Source: Variovorax sp. JS1663
GTDB taxonomy: Bacteria > Pseudomonadota > Gammaproteobacteria > Burkholderiales > Burkholderiaceae_C
Reading direction: 5' to 3'
Assembly (NCBI RefSeq): GCF_002157355.1
Contig: NZ_LYMK01000018.1
Location: forward strand, 1 to 64,000
Length of the DNA stretch: 64,000 nucleotides
The notes below the pieces were generated by a model. The model did not search any database, was not told the DNA's origin, and worked only from the letters and a program-made list of their open reading frames with translations. The position numbers and the translations under genes were made by a program. Shown here in pieces: positions 26,141 through 37,714 of this stretch. The stretch's first letter is position 1; every line of letters starts with the position of its first letter.

Positions 26141-26158
26141 GCACCGTACCGGCGGTGC
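26141..26158. other. Hairpin in the panD leader
   Basis: GCACCG and CGGTGC form a 6-bp stem around TACCGG, 39-56 bp before the panD ATG. A TAGGAT that could act as -10 lies upstream at 26115-26120, so the hairpin would be in the transcript leader. No T-tract follows, so it is not a usual terminator. Confidence 0.3.
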
Positions 26159-26196
26159 AGCGCAGCCTTTTCCTCTCCCCAGATTCCCGCCATCCC

Positions 26197-26598
26197 ATGT
26201 TCCGCACCCTGCTCAAGTCCAAGATCCACCGCGCCCTCGTCACCGACTGCGAGCTGCATTACGAAGGCTCCTGCGCCATCGACGAAGACCTTCTGGATGC
26301 CGCCAACCTGGCGGAGAACGAGCAGATCCACGTCTGGAACATCAACAACGGCGAGCGCTTCGTGACCTACGCGATCCGCGGCCAGCGCGGCAGCGGCATC
26401 ATCTCGCTCAACGGCTCGGCCGCGCGCCGCGCTTCTGTGGGCGACCTGGTCATCATCGCCGCCTTCGGCCTGGTCCCGGAAGACCAGGTGCGCGGCTACC
26501 GGCCGAAGCTGGTGTTCGTCGACGACGCCAACCGCATCAAGGAAGAGCGCGCGCACATCCCGGTGCAGGCCGCCGAGCGCGACGCCGTCACGGCCTGA
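26197..26598 (+). CDS. panD: Aspartate 1-decarboxylase (pyruvoyl enzyme)
   Basis: 133 residues. It makes beta-alanine from L-aspartate for pantothenate. The self-cleavage site that forms the pyruvoyl group is the Gly-Ser in YEGSC (residues 24-25), preceded by [13 protein letters not shown]. The size matches the family (~126). First gene of a panD-panB-panC run; panB follows after 69 bp. Confidence 0.95.
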   Translation: MFRTLLKSKIHRALVTDCELHYEGSCAIDEDLLDAANLAENEQIHVWNINNGERFVTYAIRGQRGSGIISLNGSAARRASVGDLVIIAAFGLVPEDQVRGYRPKLVFVDDANRIKEERAHIPVQAAERDAVTA

Positions 26599-26667
26599 TC
26601 GAGCCAGCGCGCGGCGCCTGGCGCCCCATCGCGGCCTGCGGACCGCTCCCCGGAGAAAGCCACACCC

Positions 26668-28391
<1,724 letters not shown>

Positions 28392-28392
28392 G

Positions 28393-30165
28393 TCAGGCCG
28401 AGGCGCCGTCGAGCACGGCGTCGATCCAGCCGCGCAAGCTGTTCACGAAGGCGAGGCCCTGCACGCGGGGCAGGTCTTCCACGCGCACCACCGCCTCGGC
28501 GAGGCGGCCCTCACGCAGGCTGCGCTCGCGCCCGATGCCGCCGAGCAGGCCGCAGGCCAGCGGCGGCGTCACCCAGCGGCCGCCGAGCCGCAGCGCCACG
28601 TTGCCGCGCGTGCATTCGGTGATCTCGCCGCGGCGGTTCCACAGCAGGGTGTCGAAGATGCCGGGCCGCGTGGGCGCGAAGGCCTCGTAGTGCGCGCGGC
28701 GGGTCGTCTTGAAGCGCACGAACTCGCTGTCGGCGGCGTCGAAGGGCCGGCCCGCCAGTTGCAGGCGCACCAGGGCCGGCGCGGCTTCCTGCGCATGCGC
28801 CGCGGCGTGCACGCGGCCGGCGGCGTCGAGCAGCAAGCGCACGCGCCAGGCGCCGCGCGGATGGGCCTCGCGCAGGTCTTCAAGCGCCCGCGCCATGGCG
28901 TCGCCGGGCCAGGGGTGGCCGAAGTGGCGCGCGGCGGCTTCCATGCGCGCCAGGTGGGCCGGCGCGTCACGCAGGCGGCCTTCGTCCAGCGACAGCGTTT
29001 CCAGCAGTTCGAAGGGCATGCTGGCACGGTCGAGGAAGGCACGCTTGTGCCGCCATTCCTGCCACTCGCCCTCGGCCCGCGCATCGGCGGTGATGCCGCT
29101 GCCGATGCCGCAGCGGGCCGCGCTGCCGCGCAGGGTGACGGTGCGGATCGGCACGTTGAAGGTGGCGGCGCCGCCCGGCTGGACGACGCCGACGGCACCG
29201 CAGTAGATGCCCCGCGGTTCGGGCTCCAGGGCCCGGATCATGCGCATCGCGCTGACCTTGGGTGCGCCCGTCACGGAGCCGCAGGGGAAGAGCGCCGCGA
29301 ACACGTCGGCCAGCGTGCAGCCGGAGCGGGTGCGCGCCTCGATGTCGGAGGTCATCTGCCACACGGTGGGCAGCGCCTCGGCATGGAAAAGGCGCGGCAC
29401 GCGCAACGAATGGGGCTCGGCGACGCGCGACATGTCGTTGCGCAGCAGGTCCACGATCATGACGTTCTCGGCGCGCTCCTTGGCCGACGCGAGAAGGCGT
29501 GCGGCGGCGGCAGCGTCCTCATCGGCACTCGCACCGCGTGCGGCCGTGCCCTTCATGGGACGCGCCAGCAGGCGGCCCTCGCGCCAGTCGAAGAACAGCT
29601 CCGGCGACACCGAAAGTACCTGCTCGCCGCCGGCGTCGATCCAGGCCGCATAGCCCCCCGGCTGCGCCCGCTGCAGCGCGGCGAACAGGGCCCTGGCCTG
29701 CAGCCCGCGATCCGCATCCGGCCCGCCGTCGAGGGTGCCTCGCAAGGGCGCCGTGTAGTTGGCCTGGTAGAGCTCGCCATCGGCGATGGCACGCTGCAGC
29801 CGCGCCAGGGCCTGGTCGAAGCCGGCGCGCGCGAGCCCCTCCTCCCAGTGCACGGTGGGTGCGGCGCCGACATCGTCTTGCGGCCAGGGCTGCACGGCCT
29901 CGTGCACGCCGAACCAGGCGAGCGGCCCATCCGCCTCGTGCAACGCCAGCGCGGGATTGAAGGCCAGCGCCGCCTCGTAGCGCAGGTAGCCCACGCACCA
30001 CAGCCCCTGAAGCGCGCGCACCTGCACGGCCTCCAGCAACGGCCACACCTGCGCCGGCGTGTGGGCCGCCAGGATTTCTCGCGGCGCGCCGAAGGCGTGC
30101 CGCAGGCGTGGGCGGCCCGCGTCGGCCGGGAATGAGAAGTCGATGAGCGCCGATATGGCGGCCAT
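28393..30165 (-). CDS. pabB: PabB-PabC fusion: aminodeoxychorismate synthase component I with aminodeoxychorismate lyase
   Basis: 590 residues. Residues ~100-390 are the chorismate-binding domain (ENVMIVDLLRNDMSRV; CGSVTGAPKVSAMRMIRALE), which aminates chorismate with a PabA glutaminase. Residues ~395-590 are a fold-type IV PLP domain (FELLETLSLDEGRLRDAPAHL, then TECTRGNVALRLGGRW), the lyase that releases pyruvate from 4-amino-4-deoxychorismate to give p-aminobenzoate. One chain thus covers two steps of folate precursor synthesis. The ATG at 30165 overlaps the nadA stop by one base (TGATG). PabA is not in the window. Confidence 0.9.
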   Translation of the reverse strand: MAAISALIDFSFPADAGRPRLRHAFGAPREILAAHTPAQVWPLLEAVQVRALQGLWCVGYLRYEAALAFNPALALHEADGPLAWFGVHEAVQPWPQDDVGAAPTVHWEEGLARAGFDQALARLQRAIADGELYQANYTAPLRGTLDGGPDADRGLQARALFAALQRAQPGGYAAWIDAGGEQVLSVSPELFFDWREGRLLARPMKGTAARGASADEDAAAAARLLASAKERAENVMIVDLLRNDMSRVAEPHSLRVPRLFHAEALPTVWQMTSDIEARTRSGCTLADVFAALFPCGSVTGAPKVSAMRMIRALEPEPRGIYCGAVGVVQPGGAATFNVPIRTVTLRGSAARCGIGSGITADARAEGEWQEWRHKRAFLDRASMPFELLETLSLDEGRLRDAPAHLARMEAAARHFGHPWPGDAMARALEDLREAHPRGAWRVRLLLDAAGRVHAAAHAQEAAPALVRLQLAGRPFDAADSEFVRFKTTRRAHYEAFAPTRPGIFDTLLWNRRGEITECTRGNVALRLGGRWVTPPLACGLLGGIGRERSLREGRLAEAVVRVEDLPRVQGLAFVNSLRGWIDAVLDGASA

Positions 30166-31289
30166 CAGGCCGCGCCGATGCCGGCCACCAGGCTGCCGGG
30201 CGGCAAGCCCTTCTTGAGCCCCGCCGTGAAGTCCAGCATGCGGTCGATCGGCAGGCGGGCGCGCAGTCCCAGCGCGGGATCGACATGGACCTCGCCGCCC
30301 CCGGTCTCCAGCGCGTGCGCCAGCCCGGCCAGCCCGTTCATCGCCATCCAGGGGCAATGCGCGCAGCTTTTGCAGGTGGCACCGTTGCCCGCCGTGGGGG
30401 CCTCGATGAAGGTCTTGCCGGGATTGAGCGTGCGCAGCTTGTGGAGCAGGCCGGTGTCGGTGGCGACGATGAACTCGCGCGCATCCATGCGCTCGGCGGC
30501 GGCGAGGATGCCGGAGGTGGAGCCCACCGCATCGGCCAGCGCGATCACCGAGGCCGGCGATTCGGGATGCACCAGCACCTTGGCGCCGGGATGGGCTTCG
30601 ATCAGCAGTTCCAGCTCGAGCGACTTGAACTCGTCGTGCACGATGCAGGCGCCTTCCCAGCTCAGCATGTCGGCGCCGGTCTCGCGCCGGATGTAGTCGC
30701 CCAGGTGCCGGTCGGGCGCCCAGAGGATCTTGCGGCCCTGGGCCTTGAGTGCGCGCACCACGTCGAGCGCGCAGCTGGAGGTGACCAGCCAGTCGGCGCG
30801 GGCCTTCACCGCGGCGCTGGTGTTGGCGTAGACCACCACGGTGCGATCGGGATGCTGGTCGCAGAAGGCGGTGAATTCATCGGCCGGGCAGCCCAGGTCC
30901 AGCGAGCAGGTGGCGTCCAGGTCGGGCATCAGCACGCGCTTGTCCGGCGACAGGATCTTGGCCGTCTCGCCCATGAAGCGCACGCCCGAGACCACCAGCG
31001 TGCGGGCAGGATGGTCGCGGCCGAAGCGCGCCATTTCCAGGGAGTCGCTGACGAGGCCACCGGTTTCCTCGGCCAGGTCCTGCAGGTCGGGGTGCACGTA
31101 GTAGTGCGACACCATCACCGCGTCGCGCTCGCGCAGCAGGCGGCGGATGCGCTGTTTCAGCGTGTCGCGCTCAGCAGCCGTTGGCTCGGCGGGCACACGG
31201 GCCCAGGCATGGCGGGTGTCGCACAAGCTGCCGGAAACCGGCGGCAGCACCGGCTGCTCGTAGTCGACGCTGATCACGGCGGATGTCAT
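30165..31289 (-). CDS. nadA: Quinolinate synthase (4Fe-4S)
   Basis: 374 residues. It condenses iminoaspartate with dihydroxyacetone phosphate to quinolinate. Three repeated folds hold one [4Fe-4S] cluster through single cysteines; candidate ligands lie in [15 protein letters not shown], in [11 protein letters not shown] and in [13 protein letters not shown]. Other marks are [20 protein letters not shown] and [14 protein letters not shown]. It sits between nadC and pabB-pabC with almost no gaps (1 bp and a 1-base overlap), forming a minus-strand operon. Confidence 0.95.
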   Translation of the reverse strand: MTSAVISVDYEQPVLPPVSGSLCDTRHAWARVPAEPTAAERDTLKQRIRRLLRERDAVMVSHYYVHPDLQDLAEETGGLVSDSLEMARFGRDHPARTLVVSGVRFMGETAKILSPDKRVLMPDLDATCSLDLGCPADEFTAFCDQHPDRTVVVYANTSAAVKARADWLVTSSCALDVVRALKAQGRKILWAPDRHLGDYIRRETGADMLSWEGACIVHDEFKSLELELLIEAHPGAKVLVHPESPASVIALADAVGSTSGILAAAERMDAREFIVATDTGLLHKLRTLNPGKTFIEAPTAGNGATCKSCAHCPWMAMNGLAGLAHALETGGGEVHVDPALGLRARLPIDRMLDFTAGLKKGLPPGSLVAGIGAA

Positions 31290-31290
31290 G

Positions 31291-32187
31291 TCAGGCTTCC
31301 TGGAAACGCATCGAGAAATCGATAGCCTTGATGTCTTTGGTCAGCGCGCCGACCGAGATGCGATCCACACCGGTATCGGCCAGTGCGCGCAAGCCGTCGA
31401 GTGTGACGCCGCCCGAGATCTCGAGCACGGCGCGGGTCTCTCCGGCGGCCTCGTTGAGGCGCACGGCCTCGCGCAGGGTGGGCAGGTCCATGTTGTCCAG
31501 CAGGATCATGCGGGCGCCGTGGGCCAGCGCCTCGTCGAGCTGAGCCAGGGTCTCGACCTCGATCTCGACGAATTTGGCGCCTGGCGCCGCGCGTCCGGCG
31601 GCCCGCAAGGCGGCGCCGACGCCACCGGCGGCGGCGATGTGGTTCTCCTTGATCAGGATGGCGTCGTAGAGGCCGATGCGGTGGTTGGTGCCGCCGCCGG
31701 CGCGCACCGCGTACTTCTGCGCCAGGCGCAGGCCGGGGAGAGTCTTGCGGGTGTCGACGATCGCGGCGCGCGTGCCGCGTACCGCCTCGACGTAGCGGGC
31801 CGTCTTGGTGGCCACCGCGCTGAGCAGTTGCAGGAAGTTGAGCGCAGTGCGCTCGGCGGTCAGCAGGGCCCGGGCATCTCCGGCAATCTCCAGCACCACC
31901 TGGTCGGCGGCGGAGCGAGCGCCTTCGGCGCCATGCCACGTGATGACGGCCTGCGGGTCCGTCTGCCGCACCACGGCCTCTGCCCAGGGCGAGCCGCAGA
32001 GAACGGCTTCTTCACGCAGCAGCACCCGGGCGGTGGCGCGGCGGCCGGTAGGCACCAGGGCCGCGGTGAGGTCGCCGTCGCCGGCGTCTTCGCGCAGGGC
32101 GCGCTGCGCATCGGCAGCGGCCAGCTCGGCCACCCGGGCCGGCGAGAAGTCGAAGAAGTTATCGTCCATGTTTGGGTGTTTGCTCAT
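31291..32187 (-). CDS. nadC: Nicotinate-nucleotide pyrophosphorylase (carboxylating)
   Basis: 298 residues from the ATG at 32187 (MSKHPNMDD); an ATG at 32169 is possible and one at 32244 would overlap gpsA. It converts quinolinate and PRPP to nicotinate mononucleotide. Marks: [51 protein letters not shown], and [20 protein letters not shown]. Follows gpsA and precedes nadA by one base. No good ribosome site is visible before either start. Confidence 0.95.
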   Translation of the reverse strand: MSKHPNMDDNFFDFSPARVAELAAADAQRALREDAGDGDLTAALVPTGRRATARVLLREEAVLCGSPWAEAVVRQTDPQAVITWHGAEGARSAADQVVLEIAGDARALLTAERTALNFLQLLSAVATKTARYVEAVRGTRAAIVDTRKTLPGLRLAQKYAVRAGGGTNHRIGLYDAILIKENHIAAAGGVGAALRAAGRAAPGAKFVEIEVETLAQLDEALAHGARMILLDNMDLPTLREAVRLNEAAGETRAVLEISGGVTLDGLRALADTGVDRISVGALTKDIKAIDFSMRFQEA

Positions 32188-32230
32188 CGATCTGGTTGAG
32201 ACGTACCGGCCGGCGCAGCCAGGCCCGTTC

Positions 32231-32246
32231 GGGGAGAGCGTCATTC
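32231..32246. repeat. Partial end of the dispersed intergenic repeat (copy 3)
   Basis: GGGGAGAGCGTCATTC matches the end of copy 2 (52116-52131) exactly and again sits at the stop codon of a minus-strand gene (gpsA). The rest of the repeat is absent here, so it may be a decayed copy. Confidence 0.45.
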
Positions 32247-33230
32247 CGCGCCCGGCTCGCGGCCCATCAGCTCGGCCACTGCCTCGGCCGGCCGCACGCG
32301 GCCATCGAGCAGGGCCACCACGCTCTCAGCGATGGGCATCTGCACGCCCAGGTGGCGCGCGCGCTGCACCACGGTGCGCGCGCAGTACACGCCCTCGGCC
32401 ACGTGGCCGAGCGACTCCACCGCCTGCTCCAGCGTCTTCCCTTCGGCGAGCAGCAGCCCCACCTTGCGGTTGCGCGACAGGTCGCCGGTGGCGGTGAGTA
32501 CCAGGTCGCCCAGGCCCGACAGGCCCATGAAGGTGTCGGCCCGCGCGCCCAGGGCCACGCCCAGGCGCGTCATCTCGGCCAGCCCGCGCGTGATCAGTGC
32601 GGCCCGCGCGTTCAGGCCGAGGGCGAGGCCGTCGGCCAGCCCGGTGGCGATCGCAAGCACGTTCTTGACGGCGCCGCCGACCTCGACGCCGACGATGTCA
32701 TCGTTCGCATAGACGCGAAGGCTCGGACCGTGGAAGGCATCGACCAGCGCCTCACGCAGGCCGGCATCGGCGCTGGCGGCAACCAGCGCGGTGGGCCGGC
32801 CCTGGGCGACCTCCTGCGCGAAGCTGGGGCCGCTCAGCACGCCAGCCGCCAGGCCGGGAGCGACCTGCGCCTGGATTTCGTGGGCCAGCAGACCATCAGC
32901 GCCGCCCTGGCCGGGCTCGACGCCCTTGCAGAGCCAGGCGACGGGGCAGGAAACGCCACGCAGTTCCAGCAGCAGGCCGCGCAGGCCCGCCATGGGCGTG
33001 GCGATGATCGCCAGGTCGACGCCGCCCACCGCGACCGAGGCCTCCCCGGCACGCATCAACACAGAGGGCGGCAGTTCGACGCCGGGCAGGTAGCGGGCGT
33101 TCTCGCGGTGGAGCGCCATGGCTTGCGACTGGGCGTCGTCCCGAGCCCAGAGGCTGACCGCGTGGCGGCCAGCCGCATTGATCGCCAGTGCCGTTCCCCA
33201 GGCGCCGGCACCGAGCACGCAGATCTTCAT
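32241..33230 (-). CDS. gpsA: Glycerol-3-phosphate dehydrogenase [NAD(P)+]
   Basis: 329 residues. It reduces dihydroxyacetone phosphate to sn-glycerol 3-phosphate for phospholipids. The dinucleotide fold starts the protein ([17 protein letters not shown]), the catalytic lysine region reads [18 protein letters not shown], and [12 protein letters not shown] is typical of the end. The gene is in the conserved betaproteobacterial order grxC-secB-gpsA, 31 bp after secB. Confidence 0.95.
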   Translation of the reverse strand: MKICVLGAGAWGTALAINAAGRHAVSLWARDDAQSQAMALHRENARYLPGVELPPSVLMRAGEASVAVGGVDLAIIATPMAGLRGLLLELRGVSCPVAWLCKGVEPGQGGADGLLAHEIQAQVAPGLAAGVLSGPSFAQEVAQGRPTALVAASADAGLREALVDAFHGPSLRVYANDDIVGVEVGGAVKNVLAIATGLADGLALGLNARAALITRGLAEMTRLGVALGARADTFMGLSGLGDLVLTATGDLSRNRKVGLLLAEGKTLEQAVESLGHVAEGVYCARTVVQRARHLGVQMPIAESVVALLDGRVRPAEAVAELMGREPGAE

Positions 33231-33261
33231 CGGCGGCGGTTGCGCTGTGCGCAGGCGATGC

Positions 33262-33726
33262 TTACTGGGTGATGATCGGCGAGGCCTGGCCGGCGGCCTG
33301 GGCCTGCTGCTGCTCGAACATGGCCTGGAAGTTGATCTCGGCCAGGTGCACCGGCGGGAAGCCGCCGCGCTGGATCACGTCGGCGACATTGCCGCGCAGG
33401 TAGGGGTAGACGATCTGCGGGCAGGCGATGCCGAGGATGGGGCCCATCTGGTCCTCGGGCAGATTGCGGATCTCGAAAATGCCGGCCTGCTTGGCCTCGA
33501 CCAGGAACACGGTACGGTCCTGGATCTTGGTCTGGACGGTGGCGGAGACAGTGATCTCGAAGATGCCGTCGGCCACGGGCTGGGCATCGACGCCGAGCTG
33601 GATGTCCACGGTGGGCTGCTCCTGCTCCAGCAGGATGGCCGGCGAGTTCGGCTGTTCGAGCGACAGGTCCTTCAGGTAGACGCGCTGGATCTGGAAGACG
33701 GGATCTTGGGCTTGCTGGTCGGCCAT
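33262..33726 (-). CDS. secB: Protein-export chaperone SecB
   Basis: 154 residues. SecB is a cytosolic tetramer that keeps preproteins unfolded and delivers them to SecA. Marks: [16 protein letters not shown] near the N-terminus, [13 protein letters not shown], and [20 protein letters not shown] followed by [16 protein letters not shown] start at ATG 33726; a TTG at 33747 would add seven residues. A terminator-like hairpin ends 27 bp before the start codon. Confidence 0.95.
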   Translation of the reverse strand: MADQQAQDPVFQIQRVYLKDLSLEQPNSPAILLEQEQPTVDIQLGVDAQPVADGIFEITVSATVQTKIQDRTVFLVEAKQAGIFEIRNLPEDQMGPILGIACPQIVYPYLRGNVADVIQRGGFPPVHLAEINFQAMFEQQQAQAAGQASPIITQ

Positions 33727-33753
33727 GGCTGGACTTTCTGGGGTCAAAACAAT

Positions 33754-33787
33754 GCCCGCCGGGGGGAGGAGTGTCCCGACGGCGGGC
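33754..33787 (-). terminator. Terminator-like hairpin between grxC and secB
   Basis: On the minus strand GCCCGCCG (33787-33780) pairs with CGGCGGGC (33761-33754) across an 18-base loop, followed by ATTGTTTTG. It lies after grxC and directly before secB. It could end most transcripts from upstream or act as an attenuator. Confidence 0.45.
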
Positions 33788-33805
33788 TTGGGATGGGGAG
33801 TTGAG

Positions 33806-33822
33806 CGGGCGATTATCGCCCG
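33806..33822. other. Second perfect hairpin after grxC
   Basis: CGGGCGA and TCGCCCG form a 7-bp stem around TTA, starting 7 bases beyond the grxC stop. No T-tract follows on either strand. It may protect the grxC 3' end or work with the neighbouring hairpin. Confidence 0.4.
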
Positions 33823-33828
33823 GCGGCT

Positions 33829-34098
33829 TCAGGCGCCCTGCAGGAGCGGCTCCAGGCCACCGCGCCCGTCGAGGGCGATCAGGTCGTCGCAGCCACCGAC
33901 GTGGGTGTCGCCGATGAAGATCTGCGGGACGGTGCGCCGCTGGGTGATGTTCATCATGGTGATCCTGGCCTGCGGATCGGTGTCGACGCGGATTTCCTCG
34001 ATCTGCTCGACGCCCTTGGATTTGAGGATCTGCTTCGCGCGAATGCAGTAGGGGCAGACCGCGGTGGTGTACATCTTGACGGGTTGTTGCTTGCTCAT
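33829..34098 (-). CDS. grxC: Glutaredoxin 3
   Basis: 89 residues, a complete dithiol glutaredoxin. The active site CPYC is in YTTAVCPYCIRAKQIL, with the cis-proline in RRTVPQIFIGDTHVGG and the glutathione-binding GGCDDL after it. It reduces glutathione-mixed disulfides in the cytosol. An ATG at 34122 would add eight residues. It follows a rhodanese gene by 10 bp. Confidence 0.93.
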   Translation of the reverse strand: MSKQQPVKMYTTAVCPYCIRAKQILKSKGVEQIEEIRVDTDPQARITMMNITQRRTVPQIFIGDTHVGGCDDLIALDGRGGLEPLLQGA

Positions 34099-34108
34099 GT
34101 CCGGAAGT

Positions 34109-34516
34109 TCAGGCCTTTTCAACCGGCAGGTTAGCCTCTTTCCAGGATTTCAGCCCACCGGCCACCGCTTGGGCCTTTTCGTAGCCGAGTTTCTTCGCGA
34201 TGGCCACGGCGCGCTGGGCACGTGCCCCGCTGGCGCACACCAGGAGCAGCGGCACCGTCTTGTTCTTGACCGTGGTGGCGAGCTTTTCCTCGAGCTGGTT
34301 GAGCGGAAGGTTCTTGGCGCCGGTCATGTGACCGGTGGCGAATTCCTCCGGCTCGCGCACGTCGACGACCACGGCACGCTCCCGGTTGATCAGTTGCACC
34401 GCACCCTGCGCCGTCAGCGATCCGGTGTTGGCGCCCCGCACCAGCGGCCAGGCCAGCATGGCGCCGGAGCTGAGCGCGATCAGGATCAGCATCCAGTTGT
34501 CGACGATGAATTTCAC
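34109..34516 (-). CDS. Membrane-anchored single-domain rhodanese
   Basis: 135 residues. An N-terminal hydrophobic segment ([19 protein letters not shown]) anchors or exports it, followed by one rhodanese domain: [20 protein letters not shown] and a loop [13 protein letters not shown] with the active cysteine. The role in this conserved rhodanese-grxC-secB-gpsA block is not known; transfer of sulfane sulfur or thiol handling is plausible. It diverges from gpmA across a 74-bp gap. Confidence 0.88.
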   Translation of the reverse strand: MKFIVDNWMLILIALSSGAMLAWPLVRGANTGSLTAQGAVQLINRERAVVVDVREPEEFATGHMTGAKNLPLNQLEEKLATTVKNKTVPLLLVCASGARAQRAVAIAKKLGYEKAQAVAGGLKSWKEANLPVEKA

Positions 34517-34590
34517 GGTGTTCCTCGGTTGGGCAAACCGGAGATTTTAGAATGCTGGGTTTTGGCAAGCGTTCCCAAAGGCCCTCCCCC

Positions 34591-35334
34591 ATGCACAAAC
34601 TGGTACTGATCCGCCATGGCGAATCGACCTGGAATCTCGAAAACCGCTTCACCGGCTGGACCGACGTCGACCTGACGCCCACCGGCGTCGAGCAGGCCAA
34701 GCAGGCCGGCCGGCTGCTGAAGGCCGAGGGGTACGACTTCGACGTGGCCTACACCAGCGTGCTCAAGCGCGCCACCCGCACGCTGTGGCACACGCTCGAC
34801 GAGCTGGACCGCACCTGGCTGCCGGTGGTGCACTCGTGGCGCCTCAATGAGCGCCACTACGGCAGCCTGCAGGGCCTCAACAAGGCCGAGACGGCCAAGA
34901 AGTACGGCGACGAGCAGGTGCTGGTCTGGCGCCGCAGCTACAGCGTGCCGCCGCCGCCGCTGGAACCCAACGACCCGCGCAGCGAGCGCGGCGACCCACG
35001 CTATGCCAAGCTGGCACCGGAGCAGGTGCCGCTGACCGAATGCCTCAAGGACACGGTGGCGCGCGTGCTGCCCTTCTGGAACGAGTCGATGGCACCGGCC
35101 ATTCGCGCCGGGCGCCGCCTGGTGGTGGCTGCGCACGGCAACTCGATCCGCGCACTGGTCAAGTACCTCGACGGCATCTCCGACGACGACATCGTGGGGC
35201 TCAACATCCCGAACGGCATCCCGCTGGTCTACGAACTCGACGACGAGCTCAAGCCGCTGCGCCACTACTACCTCGGCGATGCCGCCGCCGCCGAGAAGGC
35301 CGCTGCCGCGGTGGCGGCGCAGGGCAAAGGCTGA
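34591..35334 (+). CDS. gpmA: 2,3-bisphosphoglycerate-dependent phosphoglycerate mutase
   Basis: 247 residues. It interconverts 3- and 2-phosphoglycerate in glycolysis and gluconeogenesis. The phosphorylated histidine is His9 in [10 protein letters not shown]; other family marks are [44 protein letters not shown] and [15 protein letters not shown]. The start at 34591 is supported by homology from the first residue. The tail ([16 protein letters not shown]) is low-complexity. Confidence 0.96.
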   Translation: MHKLVLIRHGESTWNLENRFTGWTDVDLTPTGVEQAKQAGRLLKAEGYDFDVAYTSVLKRATRTLWHTLDELDRTWLPVVHSWRLNERHYGSLQGLNKAETAKKYGDEQVLVWRRSYSVPPPPLEPNDPRSERGDPRYAKLAPEQVPLTECLKDTVARVLPFWNESMAPAIRAGRRLVVAAHGNSIRALVKYLDGISDDDIVGLNIPNGIPLVYELDDELKPLRHYYLGDAAAAEKAAAAVAAQGKG

Positions 35335-35380
35335 GCGCAAGCCAAATCGCAGCGACGCCCTCGGGTACGAGGAACCACGG

Positions 35381-35410
35381 CAGACAACTTGCTTCCAAGC
35401 TGTGTATATT
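35381..35410 (+). promoter_or_regulatory. Possible sigma-70 promoter of the CtpA-type protease gene
   Basis: CAGACA and TATATT lie 18 bases apart, 29 bp before the ATG at 35439, in a locally AT-rich stretch. The match to the -10 box is good, to the -35 moderate. Confidence 0.4.
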
Positions 35411-35438
35411 GGCTTGACAGGCGACAAGGACATTACAC

Positions 35439-36881
35439 ATGGGCCAGAAACTCAAGATCACCGGCTGGGTCGCAGCCGGCGCCGTTGCCGGTGCTTTGAC
35501 CACGGTCTCGTTGCAAACAGTTGCAAGAGGTTCATTGGCCCCCCTCCCGCTCGAAGAACTGCAGCAGCTCGCTGCCGTGTTCGGCATGGTGAAGAGCGAC
35601 TACGTCGAGCCGGTGGATGAAAAGAAGCTCATCTCGGACGCGATCTCCGGCATGGTCGCCGGGCTCGACCCGCATTCGCAGTACTTCGACAAGAAGTCCT
35701 TCAAGGAATTCCGCGAGGGCACGACCGGCCGCTTCGTCGGCGTCGGCATCGAGATCTCGCAAGAGGACGGGCTGATCAAGGTGGTGTCGCCGATCGAGGG
35801 CTCGCCTGCCTTCCGCGCCGGCCTCAAGCCCAACGACATGATCACCCGAATCGACGACACGGCGGTGCGCGGGCTGTCGCTCAACGAGGCGGTCAAACGC
35901 ATGCGCGGCGAGGCCAACACCAAGGTCTTGCTGACGATCTTCCGCAAGGATGAGAACCGCACCTTCCCCGTGACCATCACGCGTGAGGAGATCCGCACGC
36001 AATCGGTGCGCGGCAAGATGATCGAGCCTGGCTACGGCTGGATCCGCCTGTCGCAGTTCCAGGAACGCACGGTCGACGACTTCGTCAAGAAGGTCGAGGA
36101 AATCTACAAGCAGGATCCCAACCTCAAGGGCCTGGTGCTGGACCTGCGCAACGACCCAGGTGGCCTGCTCGACGCGGCAGTGGCCATCTCGGCCGCCTTC
36201 CTGCCCGAGAACGTCACCGTCGTGTCCACCGACGGTCAGCTGGCCGAGAGCAAGTCGGTCTACAAGGCCGCGCCGGAGTACTACCAGCGCCGCGCCGGCA
36301 GCGACCCGCTGCGCAACCTGCCGGCGGCGCTCAAGACGGTGCCGCTGGTGGTGCTGGTGAACGAAGGCTCCGCCTCCGCCAGCGAGATCGTGGCGGGCGC
36401 CCTGCAGGACCACAAGCGCGCCACCATCATGGGCAGCCAGACCTTCGGCAAGGGCTCGGTGCAGACGGTGCGCCCGCTCGGTCCCGATACCGGCCTGAAG
36501 ATCACGACCGCGCGCTACTACACGCCCAGCGGCACCTCGATCCAGGCCAAGGGCATCGTGCCCAACGTGCTGGTCGATGAGAGCGCCGAGGGCAGCCCCT
36601 TCGCCGCGCTGCGCATGCGCGAGGCCGATCTCGAGAAGCACCTGGCGAGCGGCCAGGGCCCCGAGGCCAAGGACCCCGAACGCGAGAAGGCCCGCGACGA
36701 AGCCCGCAAGCGCCTGGAGGAAGAGGCCAAGAAGCCGCCGCAGGACCGCAAGGTGCCCGAGTTCGGCAACGAGAAGGACTTCCCGCTGGTGCAGGCGCTG
36801 AACCGGCTCAAGGGCCAGCCCGTGCTGGTGAGCAAGACGCAGGTCATCGTCGAGAACAAGGAAGAGAAGAAGGAAAACTGA
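35439..36881 (+). CDS. S41 family C-terminal processing peptidase (CtpA-like)
   Basis: 480 residues. An N-terminal signal/anchor (VAAGAVAGALTTVSLQTVA) sends it to the periplasm. A PDZ domain (~85-165; VVSPIEGSPAFRAGLKPNDMI) precedes the tail-specific protease core, with the catalytic serine in NEGSASASEIVAGALQD and lysine in SQTFGKGSVQT. Such enzymes trim or degrade periplasmic proteins. The last ~60 residues are charged and Lys/Glu-rich. Place between gpmA and a ThiF-like gene is conserved in related bacteria. Confidence 0.93.
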   Translation: MGQKLKITGWVAAGAVAGALTTVSLQTVARGSLAPLPLEELQQLAAVFGMVKSDYVEPVDEKKLISDAISGMVAGLDPHSQYFDKKSFKEFREGTTGRFVGVGIEISQEDGLIKVVSPIEGSPAFRAGLKPNDMITRIDDTAVRGLSLNEAVKRMRGEANTKVLLTIFRKDENRTFPVTITREEIRTQSVRGKMIEPGYGWIRLSQFQERTVDDFVKKVEEIYKQDPNLKGLVLDLRNDPGGLLDAAVAISAAFLPENVTVVSTDGQLAESKSVYKAAPEYYQRRAGSDPLRNLPAALKTVPLVVLVNEGSASASEIVAGALQDHKRATIMGSQTFGKGSVQTVRPLGPDTGLKITTARYYTPSGTSIQAKGIVPNVLVDESAEGSPFAALRMREADLEKHLASGQGPEAKDPEREKARDEARKRLEEEAKKPPQDRKVPEFGNEKDFPLVQALNRLKGQPVLVSKTQVIVENKEEKKEN

Positions 36882-36891
36882 TCCCGGCCAG

Positions 36892-36911
36892 GCTCCCGGG
36901 CCTCCGGGAGC
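36892..36911. other. Perfect hairpin between the CtpA-like and ThiF-like genes
   Basis: GCTCCCGG and CCGGGAGC pair across GCCT, 11 bp after the protease stop and 25 bp before the next ATG. No T-tract follows, so it may only slow the polymerase or stabilise the mRNA end. Confidence 0.4.
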
Positions 36912-36935
36912 GCCGGCATCGGGCCCGCGCGGCGC

Positions 36936-37697
36936 ATGGAAGACCAGGACCTGCTGCGCTACTCGCGCCACATCCTTCTCGAGGAATTCGGCATCGAGGG
37001 CCAGGCGCGGGTCAGCGCCGGCCACGCGCTGCTGATCGGCGCCGGCGGACTCGGCTCGCCGGTCGCGCTGTACCTGGCTGCGGCCGGGGTCGGCCGCATC
37101 ACGCTGGTGGACGACGATGAGGTCGACCTCACCAACCTGCAGCGCCAGATCGCCCACAGCACCGCGCGTGTGGGCCAGGCCAAGGTCACATCGGCGGCCG
37201 CGGCGATGCGGGATATCAACCCGGAAATCCGCATCGACACCCATGTGCAGCGCGCCGACGAGGCCCTGCTGGACCGTCTCGTCCCGACGGCCGACGTGGT
37301 GGTCGATTGCAGCGACAACTTCGCCACCCGCCACGCAGTCAACCGGGCCTGCGTGGCCCATGCCAGGCCGCTGGTGGCCGGCGCGGCCATCCGCTTCGAC
37401 GGCCAATTGAGCGTATACGACACGCGCGATGCCACGTCGCCCTGCTACGCCTGCCTGTTCCCACCCGATGCCGATTTCGAGGAGACGCGCTGTGCGGTGC
37501 TCGGGGTCTTCGCGCCCGTGGTCGGCACCATCGGCGTGCTGGAAGCCAACGAGGCGCTGAAGCTGCTGGCCGGTATCGGCCCATCGCTGGCTGGCAGCCT
37601 GCTGCTGTTCGATGGCCGCCGCAGTGCCTTCGACACGATGCGCGTGGCGCGCGATCTGGGCTGCAGCGTCTGTGGCCACCGGCCGGCCGCGGGCTGA
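36936..37697 (+). CDS. moeB: ThiF/MoeB/HesA family adenylyltransferase
   Basis: 253 residues. E1-like enzyme that adenylates the C-terminal glycine of a ubiquitin-like sulfur carrier (MoaD or ThiS). Marks: the ATP loop GAGGLGSPVALYLAAAGVG, DDDEVDLTNLQRQIAH, and zinc pairs CYAC and CSVC near 170 and 248. There is no C-terminal rhodanese domain, as in E. coli MoeB/ThiF. Whether it serves molybdopterin or thiamine cannot be decided here. Confidence 0.88.
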   Translation: MEDQDLLRYSRHILLEEFGIEGQARVSAGHALLIGAGGLGSPVALYLAAAGVGRITLVDDDEVDLTNLQRQIAHSTARVGQAKVTSAAAAMRDINPEIRIDTHVQRADEALLDRLVPTADVVVDCSDNFATRHAVNRACVAHARPLVAGAAIRFDGQLSVYDTRDATSPCYACLFPPDADFEETRCAVLGVFAPVVGTIGVLEANEALKLLAGIGPSLAGSLLLFDGRRSAFDTMRVARDLGCSVCGHRPAAG

Positions 37698-37714
37698 GCC
37701 GGACGCGCCCTGCC

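Noticed and set aside
35532..37679. 715-codon minus-strand frame opposite the CtpA-like protease and ThiF-like genes
   Set aside because: It spans two clearly coding plus-strand genes and the gap between them; composition is that of a shadow frame.
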